DNA from: Botryosphaeria dothidea
Lineage: Eukaryota > Ascomycota > Dothideomycetes > Botryosphaeriales > Botryosphaeriaceae
Assembly (NCBI GenBank): GCA_011503125.2
Contig: WWBZ02000051.1
Location: forward strand, 3,720,001 to 3,784,000
Direction of reading: 5' to 3'
DNA: 64,000 nt
Shown here: piece after piece, positions 32,001-42,084 of the stretch
Layout of the letters: each line of letters begins with the position of its first letter
How positions within the stretch are numbered: position 1 is the stretch's first letter
Translations under genes and position numbers: made by a program
Notes under the pieces: model-generated
Told to the model about the DNA's origin: nothing
The model's input: only the letters and a program-made list of their open reading frames with translations
Database searches by the model: none

Positions 32001-33119
32001 TGTCCTTGATGGCGAGAACCTGCTCCTTGACCTTTTCCAGACCCACAAGCTCCATCAGCTCGTCGATGAACTCGTTGTCGGCGTCCTCATCGCGCTTCTG
32101 CCGCTCCCACTCCTCCGCGGCGAGACATCGGGGGAGCTGGAACGGCCGTGATCGTGGAACGTGAGGGGTGGGTTGCGGTGATTCGGATGCGGGAGGAGTC
32201 GGATTGAACTCGTTGAAGTTATAATTGATGTTCGCAGCTATGAAACCGTGTTCTCCCTGGACGGAGCACATGGCTCCCGAAACATCACCCTGCAATGGTT
32301 GCACATTTCCCATCGGGAGCGTTGTTTGTAGCTGTGAGGATTGCGTGTTGTAGGATGCGATACCGGTCTCCCCTTCCGGGGTCAGACATTGTTGTGGTTC
32401 TCTGATGTTGATATGCAGGCTCTGTTGTCCTTCCGGAGAAAACTGCGGTGGGAAGCTTTGCGTTTGCTGGGGCATGTTATGTTGCTGGACCTGGGGCTGA
32501 AAGCTGAAATTCCCCATTGCCGACGATGATTGGCTTTGAGGTATCGAAAGCGGAGGTGTCGGTATGTTGTGCTGTGTCTGAGGAGGCAGCGGCTGCTGGA
32601 ACATATATTGACCTTGGGTGTACCCACGGAGGGTTTGTGGCATCACGCCCACTTGCGGAATTGCAGCGTTGTTGCCAGTGTGCATTGCTGATGATTGTAC
32701 CGCCTGGAAGTTCTGTCGGCACATGCTGTGGAAATATTGGAGTCGATCGTTGATCGCTCGGAAATAACCATCCTGTTGGGATCGTTAGAATCGCACTTTT
32801 ACAGTAAAGCGAAGACGCGCTGGCACACCTTACTGGATGCTCTGACAAAGCAGTCATTTTCATTCCGGAACGCCATCATCAACGCCTGCTGATCTGATGT
32901 GCCCGGCTGAGCAAGCCTGATTGCGGAATGTCTGGTAGCCGCATCAGCCGTTGCAGGGGTTCAGCGGAGCAATATGGCAACTTACATGCTCAAGACCGTG
33001 CCTGCACGCTCGTGTACATTCAGATAGGCCTGCCATGATCCAAGAAGGGGACAATGTGACTGAAAGAGCTGTTGGAGGATGAACTGCTGCAGTGGCTGTT
33101 GTTGCTGCATGCCCGTCAT
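29028..33119 (-). CDS. Triple AAA+ ATPase, CbbX/CfxQ-SpoVK type (1251 aa)
   Basis: Six exons: 33119-32986, 32916-32829, 32772-31920, 31834-30932, 30873-30106, 30037-29028. The first 300 residues are Gln/Pro-rich and disordered after a short helical start (MQQQQPLQQFILQQLF). Three AAA+ modules follow: Walker A GNPGTGKT (about 353-361), GSPGTGKT (about 632-639) and GGPGTGKT (about 913-920); Walker B LFIDE (about 413-418), LIIDE (695-696) and LVIDE with DEAH (976-977). Arginine-rich second-region motifs (NPGLPSRVPY, NPGLARRFPIES) are visible in modules 1 and 2; module 3 looks divergent (APALSGHFPEEL). Relatives of CbbX remodel protein complexes with ATP; the fungal target is unknown. The introns after exons 3 and 5 split the first and third Walker A motifs. 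C-terminus is Arg/Glu-rich coiled coil. Confidence 0.88.
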
Positions 33120-35174
33120 GTTGCCGCACTTTCGACCGCTCGTTTCGAACATTCAGAGCCTGTCAATCTGTTTGTGTGTAGAGTCTAGCGGGAAAAATGA
33201 CTATCGATGGATGCTCGCAAAACAGAAGTGAAGGCGGAAATCTCAGGCGCGGGTGACGGTGGAGGAGGGCGGGCCCGGCGTTTCAATGGTCGAGGGTCGA
33301 TGGCGACGTGTGGCGATGCAGCCAGGCAGCAAGGGCAGCTGGACTGTAGACCAGCCCGCGCTTGGATATATAGAATGGCTGTATAGACGTGGAGTCAGCG
33401 GATGCAGCGTGATTGCGGGACCGCAGGCTGTGCATATAAAAGCGCGGGTGTTTACCGACTCTCAGCCCTCCCGTGTTCCAAGCCAACGGCTGGTGCACTG
33501 CCCCTAGAGCCGTTCGCGCTGCTTTCGTGAGATTGATGCGGGATATGTGGTTGGGTATGGGATACACACCCGCAGCTAAGTGGGATGGGCCTGATAGAGG
33601 GGTGTGACGTGGTCAGTGGGTGACTGCGAGGAGGGGCACGGCGCAGTTGTGAACTGTTGGCGCCGGGCGGGCATGTCGGCGGTGACACGGACAGACGCGG
33701 CTGCAGACACGTGCCACAGACCCTCTTGAAACACGCAGTGCTTCTTCTTCTGTCAGCGCCACGGGAGTATTGTTGTTGTCACAGCGAAATCCAAGGGCTG
33801 AAGCGGGCTGAAGACAGTCCAGCGACGCAATTAGCACGTGGTGACTATTCCGCAGCCGTGCCCAGGCACTCTGAGTGGCTTTGAGGCGCATGAAAAGGCT
33901 CAAGCGAGATCGCCATACAGGCAGCAGAATGGCGAGCGCTTTTTCGCCCCGCTTTGCTAGGCGGAAAGATGTAACCCCAGCTGCACAGGACCAGAGCCTT
34001 GTACATGTTCGCTACTCGACCGCTGCATTTAGGCTCGGCGCGCTAGCAAAACATTGAGGAAAATTGCCTATTAAGACCAAAGCACCGACCTCGACATAAT
34101 GGAGCTTGCCGAGATGACTTCAACCAAGCTGGTTAAGGTATCATCTGGTGTTGGTCTTGGGCAGTCGCCAGTGTGTTAATTTTTGATCCGCGCAATGCAG
34201 CGATAGATAGCATTTTCAATTGGCTTGACAGGTCGCAGAAGGTATGCAAATCGCTTCGGCCATGATGGCGATGACGTGGGCAAGAGGAGAAAACTGAGGT
34301 AAAAATGGATGATGGATGAAAGTAAGAAAAGAGAGAAAGACTGAGTCTTGAAGAGAAATCAGGACGATCCCGCTTACGTGTGGTGAGCAATGCATGATCG
34401 GATTGGTTAGTGCCGTGGGGACCTTGATTGGGGGATCTGCGGTAACGAAATTGGCCATCACGAGACAATCTATGAAGGCGACTGTGTACGTAAGATCGTG
34501 GTTCGGAGAATCGGACCCCTTTCGCGAATCCGCTTTCTAGCCTTTCCATTTAGTCTGACGAAACACGAAGGTTGGGGCCAGTGTTGATTATGGTGATGTT
34601 TGCCGGCCGCATTGCCGCATGTGCTTCGCTAATCAAGCTACAGTGAGTCTCGAAGGCATTTTTGCATCGAAGAGTGCACCCACAGCTCAACGGTTGGGGG
34701 GTTGAGCGGTCAGAGGCGGACATTGTGTTTGTCGGATTGAGGGAGGTATGGATAAGGTTTTGAATTTCAGCTAACGTTCCTTTTGCCCATTACCCCTACT
34801 GCGGCACAACGGTACATCCCGACCTAAAATGATAAGTTACAAGGATCAAGGTGACCCCTGATCATAATTACCTGGCGATTGGCGCGGATATCAGCTTCCA
34901 CATTATTCCTGCTCCTCCCAGCTTTCGTAGCCACCTTTTTCAGTTGCACTCAAAGCCCCTTTAGTCGTGCCTACACATATCCTTCAGACAGCACAGTATC
35001 CCTTTGCACCGAATTCGGTAAACCAACGGTTAGCTAAATCTGCAGCAAGGGTTGTGTATGTTGTCCAAGCAGCCGCATGTCAGTGGTTGGACGACACGCA
35101 TCTGATGGGCCATCGCTCACAACGCAAGACAGACCAATATTACTTCACATCCTCACTCTCCTGTCCAATCTAGC
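33120..35174. other. Gene-poor region
   Basis: Two kilobases of AT-intermediate DNA without a supported gene. Frames are short and compositionally random. 33120-33600 is the 5' flank of the AAA+ gene. Confidence 0.45.
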
Positions 35175-36500
35175 GTGCAGCCACATGAGCAGCCCATCCA
35201 TGACTTTTCAGAATGCACGATTTCTCCAGTCTACAAGGACGTCAGAGAATTCATTGACCTCGAGGACCCTACCCGAACTCCCGCATACAAGCCAGACTCC
35301 TACTACACGTACGACCCAACCAGCGACCGTGACCAGAAACACCAACTGAACAGTTTCAGGAAGAACTGGTGTCGCTCCTCTCCGACTTCGCCCTCCATCA
35401 CCGCACGGGCAACTACCTGCTTATTGATGACGGACTCACCCGCGCATTCCGCGCCGTCTTGACCGCCCACCAAACCGCCCTCTCTCCCCCTCGCCGTTCA
35501 AACCATCCTCAACACCCACCACACTCTGGGCGTCCGCTTCGACCACGACTACGCCGACCTCCGCACCGCACCCACGCCATCATCACCTCGCTCTCCCAGC
35601 GATCCGCCTTCCACGCCTCTTTCCGCCCGGAACACTGGCCGTCTGCCGCCGACCGTCCCCTCTGCACCCTTCACAACCGCATCAACACCTGGCTCCACAT
35701 CGACCTCCTCGCCGCCGCGGGCGGCCGCCACAAGCGCCCCGCATCACCTCCTCCGCAACAGTCCGCCGTTCTGCGGCCTGCTCGCCTCCGCACTCAAAGC
35801 CGAGTTCCACGTGCGCGGCCTCGCGATGGCGACCGCGTGCGGTGGCTGGGAGGGACGGCGCTCGCTGGAGAGATATGGAGAACGTGCGGGCGTGCCGGCG
35901 GGGAGAGGTGTTTGCGGGGGCGGCGCCGCCGATGACGCTGGAGGAGTGCGTGAGGGGCTGGTTGATGGCGGCGGTGGGATATCGGGCGGCGTATCTGGCG
36001 CTCGGTAGGGTGCATGCGATGGGGTCTAGGATTAAGAGGGGGGCGGGGAGGCTGCGGAGCTGTTTTGGGCGGGCGAGAAGGGGGTTGAGGGCGGTGGTGG
36101 AGGGCAGGCGGCGGTGTCGTGGATGAGGATTTGAGGAGGGTGCTGAGCAAGTTGGCCATTTGGGGAGGAGGAGGAGGAGGAGGAGGAGGAGGAGAAGGAT
36201 GATGATTATTATGATAATAGATGGGATGCTACCGAGTTCGAGTACGAGCAAGCCATTAGCCGAATGACGATTCCGGAGCTTCTGCAACGCCTGCAGAGCC
36301 CAATTCAAGGAGAGACATTAGAGCCTCTCTTCGACTACATGATGCTACGTCGGCCTTGTTTGAGGCTGCTGAGAGCCGTGAAATACAGTTACGACGGGCG
36401 CTCACCATACATCTGGAAGGAAAATCAGCCGAGGGGTTTGGAAGAATGCTGCGGCATCGCTTTTAAGACGGATGATGGTGATCTAGCTCAGGTTAGTTGA
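35175..36500 (+). pseudogene. Gene remnant with repeated frame changes
   Basis: Protein-like sequence runs along the plus strand but changes frame several times within 1.3 kb: 35175-35350 (SPVYKDVREFIDLEDPTRT), 35355-35485 (EELVSLLSDFALHHRTGNYL), 35490-35570 (AVQTILNTHHTLGVRFDHDY), 35573-35730 (HAIITSLSQRSAFHASFRPE), 35742-35830 (LLRNSPPFCGLLASALKAEF), 35842-36126 (TLEECVRGWLMAAVGYRAAY), then past an acidic GGA repeat to 36500 (TIPELLQRLQSPIQGETLEP). The gaps are too short for introns and lack splice signals. Likely a pseudogene; indel-type assembly errors are the alternative. Family not recognised. Confidence 0.45.
36164..36193. repeat. (GGA)10 microsatellite
   Basis: Ten perfect GGA units within the frame-shifted gene remnant; in one frame they encode a run of Glu leading into EKDDDYYDNRW. 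Confidence 0.9.
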
Positions 36501-36600
36501 CTCAATGGACAATTTCTTTATCCATCCCTAAGTTATTATCTCATTGTAAAGCCATTTTTAGAGTACATGCTTCTACAATCAAATTTCCAGCACCAACAGC

Positions 36601-38982
36601 CTACTCTTCTTGTTGAAGTATCCGCGGTTCTGCTTGCCGACCCAACCGCAACTGTTCAACCTTCACAAGCACGTCCGTGAGAATTTCGGCTGCAATATCC
36701 AGGGGCTCTTCTTTTTCATTGTTTCCCAGAATCCAGCTTGATGCGCAGTCACTGTCTTCGGGCAATACTGACGCTGCATTCTCGAGTATGATGGAAGCCG
36801 TGAGAGTAACGTCAGCTTGTGCATTCTCGAACTGGACCTCACCGTGATCTCCAAGCCTCTTAACACATGCATCCCTTATGACGAGCAAGGCTTTGCAACA
36901 ATTCCGGTGCATCAAGAGCCAGTCGATGGCCAGGTCAGCCTTCTCCGCCATCAGCGCTCGGCTGAGGTGTTCTATGAACTCTTCAACTCTCTGCGGGCGC
37001 TGTTGGTTTTGCTCCGTGCCATCTCCGCACGTATCGTTTTCTTCTCTTCGCCGGAATTCTCGAGCTCTGTGGACGATGTCTGCTGAGAACTCTGGATCTC
37101 TGTCATCTACGTCGTACTTGTTGATGAAGGCGTGTGCCATTGGTGAAGTCCGTGAGAATCGAATGGTCCTTGGAGGAACGGCGGCACGCAGTGCTTCCGC
37201 ATACCCCATCTTCTCGGCTGCATATCCGGTGGCAAAACCGTCCGACTGCAACTCCATGACTTTTTCCATTTCCTCCCAACGGTGTTTCAACAGCTGGCCA
37301 GCGCGTAGAACATTGTAGAGATGTGCAGTTCTTGCAATGGACATGCAGTGGTTGACCAAGTGCATGCTCTGGTGTTGAAAAGTGACGGCCCATCGCAGCG
37401 CCCAAATGCCGCAGTAGACAGGACATCTTTTGTACAGGTTGAACGGTTGAGCTGAAGTTTTCTGTCTTGCACGTTGCTTCATGCCTTCCAACATCGTCCT
37501 ATTCCCGTCTTTTTCCATGTCCGTGCATAGGATTTCCTCGAAATCGCACAAGAGCTCATTTGCATTTGCAACGTCGACCCCGACTCCGAAAGTTTCGTCA
37601 TGGGCGGCGAAGTGGGCCTCAAGCGACGTTCTCATCATGTCTTTTCGTGCGCAAAGATCGGCAAAAGGGTGTTCGACCTCGCCTCCCAGCTGATGGTGTA
37701 GGTCGAAGAGAATCTGCACTGCAAGCACATGCCATAGCTTGATCTTGTGTCCGGCCAAAACTTCTCCAACCGCCGTCATGATTTCGTCCTTGACTGGACT
37801 GGAGTTCCCAGGGGAACTGAAGACCGCCACGATTTCTGGCAAAATTTCTTGCAGAAGCTGCTTGTCGTGTCGGTACATATCCTTGGGGCTCATGCTGGGA
37901 GAATACTCTGACGGATCATAAGCACCAAGATTCTTGGGATAATCCAAAGCGGTGCTCATGCCGTGGGCTTGTAGTTCCGCCAACAGGGTGTAGGTTGGCC
38001 AGAGGAACTGGCTTGACTTCTCAAACACCTCGTGGTCAGAGGCGTCTTTTGAGCGGCTCCAGAAGGCAGGTTTGTCCTTCAATTTGCCTATTTTGTCCTC
38101 GTAGTCCACGATAAGACATCTGTGACTTCCTCCAGTGCATAAATTGAGACTCGATTGAGTGCGTTCCTCAATATGGCGTGCAAGCTCAATGGCAGTGTTC
38201 GTTGCGATGGCAGCTGATATGAGGTCAAGTTTGTCTTGCGTGTACGAGCTCCACAACTTCCCAACGGCCTTACGGATATCCTCGAAGTCAGACATAACGT
38301 GTTTGTAGTCCTTTCCTACTTCAATATACTCAAGGTAGCGCTCCAGTGATGTTAACTTGACTGAACTACGCGGATCTTGCTCGGATTGTGGTTGTTCTGA
38401 TGACGTCTCCCCCGCCACTGGTTCCCGTTCAGCACGGTTCATTCGAGATATGGTTTTGTACAAATCTGCCATATCCTCGTAGGCCTGAACAACGGTGTCT
38501 GCCTCCTGACTAGCCATGGGCACGGTGTTCGGCCTCTCGATGAATACTCTTCGCACGTTTGTCAGCACCGCACGGAAATGGTTGCCAGACCGTCTGTCAG
38601 TTCTCATAATCGATCGGTCTAGTGCTTTGAAAATGGGATCGGGGAGTTCGATGGACGAATCCATAATGCGAATAAACTGCGCCAATCTGTAGAAGTCTGG
38701 AAATTTTGCAGGACGTGGGGGTAGTGCACGCGCAGCTGAAGTTCGCGTGGAAAGCCGTGGTGATTTCCCAGCTTCTCCTTCAGTCTGTGCCATCTTGGCC
38801 ATTCCGCCTTTCACGGTCCCCCAACAGAGGCTGTGCTCAGATGGTTTGTTTCCATTGCCGTGACTTGGGGGTGATCCCCTTTGTCCCTCGACTTGTTCGG
38901 CTGTTGTGGCAAGCCATTGGGCAATTTTGTCAATATCCTTTTTCTGTTCGGAAGATCGACTGGCGATGAGGTCAAGACCCAT
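36601..38982 (-). CDS. DUF6604-like protein (793 aa)
   Basis: I place the start at ATG 38982 (MGLDLIASRSS); the frame extends to 39018 only through GTG, and an AG acceptor before the codons for KKDIDKIAQ could mean an upstream first exon. The features match my recollection of the fungal DUF6604 family: N-terminal KKDIDKIAQWLATTAEQ, a PxP-type segment near residue 120 (LPDPIFKALDRSI), the DLISAAIATNTAIELARHIEE helix after a W-x-x-Y segment, LWHVLAVQILFDLHHQL, and the C-terminal PVYCGIWALRWAVTFQHQSM and RTAHLYNVL block. Soluble, helical, no membrane span. Function unknown. The assignment is from memory and should be checked by profile search. Confidence 0.75.
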   Translation of the reverse strand: MGLDLIASRSSEQKKDIDKIAQWLATTAEQVEGQRGSPPSHGNGNKPSEHSLCWGTVKGGMAKMAQTEGEAGKSPRLSTRTSAARALPPRPAKFPDFYRLAQFIRIMDSSIELPDPIFKALDRSIMRTDRRSGNHFRAVLTNVRRVFIERPNTVPMASQEADTVVQAYEDMADLYKTISRMNRAEREPVAGETSSEQPQSEQDPRSSVKLTSLERYLEYIEVGKDYKHVMSDFEDIRKAVGKLWSSYTQDKLDLISAAIATNTAIELARHIEERTQSSLNLCTGGSHRCLIVDYEDKIGKLKDKPAFWSRSKDASDHEVFEKSSQFLWPTYTLLAELQAHGMSTALDYPKNLGAYDPSEYSPSMSPKDMYRHDKQLLQEILPEIVAVFSSPGNSSPVKDEIMTAVGEVLAGHKIKLWHVLAVQILFDLHHQLGGEVEHPFADLCARKDMMRTSLEAHFAAHDETFGVGVDVANANELLCDFEEILCTDMEKDGNRTMLEGMKQRARQKTSAQPFNLYKRCPVYCGIWALRWAVTFQHQSMHLVNHCMSIARTAHLYNVLRAGQLLKHRWEEMEKVMELQSDGFATGYAAEKMGYAEALRAAVPPRTIRFSRTSPMAHAFINKYDVDDRDPEFSADIVHRAREFRRREENDTCGDGTEQNQQRPQRVEEFIEHLSRALMAEKADLAIDWLLMHRNCCKALLVIRDACVKRLGDHGEVQFENAQADVTLTASIILENAASVLPEDSDCASSWILGNNEKEEPLDIAAEILTDVLVKVEQLRLGRQAEPRILQQEE

Positions 38983-39018
38983 TTTCAATTGAAGAAGATG
39001 TGGGTCTGCATATTTCAC

Positions 39019-39640
39019 AGGGATGCCTCACATAAATACCACACCGCGAGAGTTGAAAACGCCCGCTTTCTGTTGAGATGGACAAGTAATGATCAGCAAT
39101 CACCCCGCAGTTTCCGTGATCTCAAAAGTTTGCATCATCCACCACTCACAAAAAGGCTTTGGATGGTTATTGGCGGCAGTGAACTGGTTGCACGCACAAT
39201 GTAATAAAGCCGTCCGGATGAATTCTCTGGTCTCCATCGGTAAATAATGGGCTGGTTTATTGGTGGGAATATTAAACTCAGCGTTCAATTTACGGGTGAA
39301 CTTTCGTGCTTACAGAGGCCTCTCATCATAGCCGCGGAGCCCAATTTCAATGCTAAGGCTAGCGTATTGAGCATTCTGTAACGTGCGCCATTTCTTGTGT
39401 GAAGATGAAAATGAACCCAGCCAATGACCGCAATCATGCAGTACAAAGGCAAAACGGAAAAGTGTTTTTTGTCCGAAATCATGAGTGCCAGTCTGTTTGC
39501 AGCAACATGTGCCAAGACAGACTTTGCTTTGTTTGTGGACCCCTACTAAGAATCAGCTTGACCATTCCCACTTTCCGCTCAGCTTTGGCAATTTTGTGTC
39601 TCATCTGAGTTAATGCGGAAGCGCTCTTACAAAATCCCAA
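39019..39640. other. Divergent intergenic region
   Basis: Lies between the DUF6604-like gene (minus) and a membrane-protein gene (plus), so it holds both promoters. At about 39209-39240 the sequence GTCCGGATGAATTC resembles one arm of the palindromic element described at 46.3, 53.9 and 61.0 kb, without a clear second arm. Confidence 0.4.
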
Positions 39641-40429
39641 ATGACACCGGAAACGACCAGAAGTGCGGCACGCTCCTCTTGGGCGTCAGAGCCGTCGAGG
39701 CCATCATCATCACCAGGTCGGACACCAAGGCTCCGACCGGGGTCTGGAATCAAGAGATATGGAGATAATGAGAGAAGACCCATGTATGGGATGTACGACA
39801 CGGATGGCGAGACACCGCGCCGATTGCGTACGCCGATCTGGGACCCCGACAGTCTCCTTTGGCGCGAGGATTTCGGAGCAAACCATCGACAAACTATGGC
39901 CAACACTGTAATCGGAAGCTTCCTCGAATTCGTCGATGAGTGTACACTCTTTGTGGACAGCGGATTGAACTCAGTCAAAGACTATCTCGAAATCGAATCT
40001 CCCACGGATCTCGTCGTACAGTGGGGCGAGCTTTTCCTGAGGTATCTGATCTACATCGGCCTGATGTTGACAACACTGTGGCTGTCGTCCAAGTGCATCC
40101 AACACTATCTCATCTACCCTGTTGCGGAGGTATCTCTCTTTCTCCTTCCCCACCTCGGATACGTCATTGCGGCCGCCGCCTTGTTCTTGGTCCATTTCGT
40201 CCTCAGGAGTGCGGCACACTCTTTAGAGGGTACCAGCCGGGCGTTACTTCAGATTGTTCTCATTCTTTACCTGCTTCCGAAAGTCTTCGACGCTTACGAC
40301 ACGTCCGTGCGGGAGGCCCTCAAGCACAAGTTGCAATGGATCCGGGCATGGAACGACCAAGGCTTGGAAACGGCGAAGACGTACTACTTTGAATGGTCGG
40401 TGCCGGCCCCGCTCCACGTAAAAGCGTAA
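39641..40429 (+). CDS. Multi-pass membrane protein of unknown family (262 aa)
   Basis: ATG at 39641 (MTPETTRSAAR). Residues 1-75 are polar and Arg/Pro/Ser-rich. Residues 85-130 are helical (FLEFVDECTLFVDSGLNSVK). Three hydrophobic segments follow at about 131-150 (LFLRYLIYIGLMLTTLWLSS), 163-188 (EVSLFLLPHLGYVIAAAALF) and 200-214 (ALLQIVLILYLLPKVF), and the protein ends in a soluble helix with a Lys-Arg-Trp character. No intron, no recognised family. An integral membrane protein of the endomembrane system is the safest reading. Confidence 0.6.
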   Translation: MTPETTRSAARSSWASEPSRPSSSPGRTPRLRPGSGIKRYGDNERRPMYGMYDTDGETPRRLRTPIWDPDSLLWREDFGANHRQTMANTVIGSFLEFVDECTLFVDSGLNSVKDYLEIESPTDLVVQWGELFLRYLIYIGLMLTTLWLSSKCIQHYLIYPVAEVSLFLLPHLGYVIAAAALFLVHFVLRSAAHSLEGTSRALLQIVLILYLLPKVFDAYDTSVREALKHKLQWIRAWNDQGLETAKTYYFEWSVPAPLHVKA

Positions 40430-42084
40430 ATGTAGCCTATGCGGATGGAAAGAAGCTTTCGCAGAGTCGAATTGCAATAGAACAATGGTGTTGGGCTGGA
40501 CGCTTGTCTGGGGCAATCGAAGCTCGGAGGTCATGGTCGGCGGCGGATGGAAGGGGGGAGAAAAAGGACGGCAAGAGAGGGCTTTTTGACTATGAAAGAG
40601 TTTTTCTGCGTTATGTTGTTAGCAATCTGCACAGAAGTTTTCCGAGGAAGCACAAAAAAAGCCGTCTTACCCTCAACGCAGCCCTAATCTGCCACGATTC
40701 CTATCCGTAAGGGGTCGCCCACTGCATTCGGTGTAGAACCCATGCATGCATGCCAGTACAGATACCATTTTCCATCCATTTCCTGTTGTTGGCGATGTAT
40801 TCGACATAGATGCGACGACGGATTGGGAGTGCGCTCCGGGTCATTGCGGCGTGTGGGGGTTCTGATTGGCTGAATCCGTTCGCGAATGTAAACCGCCTCC
40901 TCGCTGAGCAATACGACAATTGTGGCCCTGAAAGAGCCATATGCTTGCAAACCCGTCCAGTGATATGGCTTGTAAGTTCCTCGTGTCCAATATAGTGTCA
41001 AGCGGGGATATGGAAAACGTCCTGTTCAATCGCCGTCAATTCTAGACTTCTTCGAATAGACAATAAAGCGGATGAAAGACGTCCAATTGTTCGGACGACT
41101 TGAGCAATATACAGAAGTTGTAACTTCTCAGCCGAAAGTGCGTATTTGAGTAAAGCCGCCGTTGATGAGATTATTCTGAGGACGGAGCAAGTTCTTTTTG
41201 GCTAGCAGGCTATGAATAACAGACCAATCAGTAATAGTACCACGCAATGTATCCCAGTCATAAAGACCACCTGCTCCTTTGGAAAGCAGCGTCCTGTGAA
41301 CATGCAGCTGCGTGTGGTGAACTCTGATGGGGTGTGACTGCTCGTAGATCCGAGGAGGAAAGGGGGTGTTGCGCTTGAAGGAATCTTTTGGAGATAAAGC
41401 TGATACAACAGGCTGAATGGGCTGCGCAATGAATGGTCGGTTATGGCCATGTAGCAGCTGGATGAAGAAACTGATGTCATCGCAAGCAGGGAGGGTGTCG
41501 AAATGAGTGTTGGTGCGCATCAAATGCCGCTCAGGAGCGTGCAACTGGTTGAATACCTGCTGGCGCGCAGTCCGGTCTGTGGTAGATGTTGTTATGCGCA
41601 CAACGGGTGCGGAAGCAGTAATAGGTATAGGTATGTGACGAGCGGCTCGCGCTCGAACGCAGCCTCGCCCGCTGCGCCTCCCCTCGCTCTCAGCCAATAA
41701 CAGCCGCTCACCGGCAGGCACAGGAGCCAGGCATTGGTGCATCTCGCTTCCACTGCCAGAACGGTAATTGCGTGGGCGCTGGAGAGTATTTGGGACCATC
41801 GTCTTCTCCTGCTGTTGCGCTTGCTCCGAGCTTGCTGGTCTCGCTGGCGGCGGGTTGTTTGCTGGTGGTGGCGTCGGGCTTCTCGTGTTTGTAGATGGCC
41901 TGGTTTCTGGAAGTCTTGCTTGGGCTTGGTGCTGCTACTTTGATTAATTCGTGACGTTTGCGTCCGGATGCGTGCTTGCACTCGCCATGAACGTGAGTTT
42001 TGATGTGTCATGTCAGATCGATTGCAAATGTCTATGCCGTCTATGTCCCAACCGAAACTCCATTTATGCATCTTTTCAATCCAT
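40430..42084. other. Gene-poor region between a membrane-protein gene and the P450 gene
   Basis: No supported gene. Near 41959 the sequence GCGTCCGGATGCGTGCTT resembles one arm of the palindromic element found elsewhere in the window; no second arm is seen. Confidence 0.4.

Noticed and set aside
41128..41799. 223-codon minus-strand frame
   Set aside because: Low complexity, no domain, no start context or introns.
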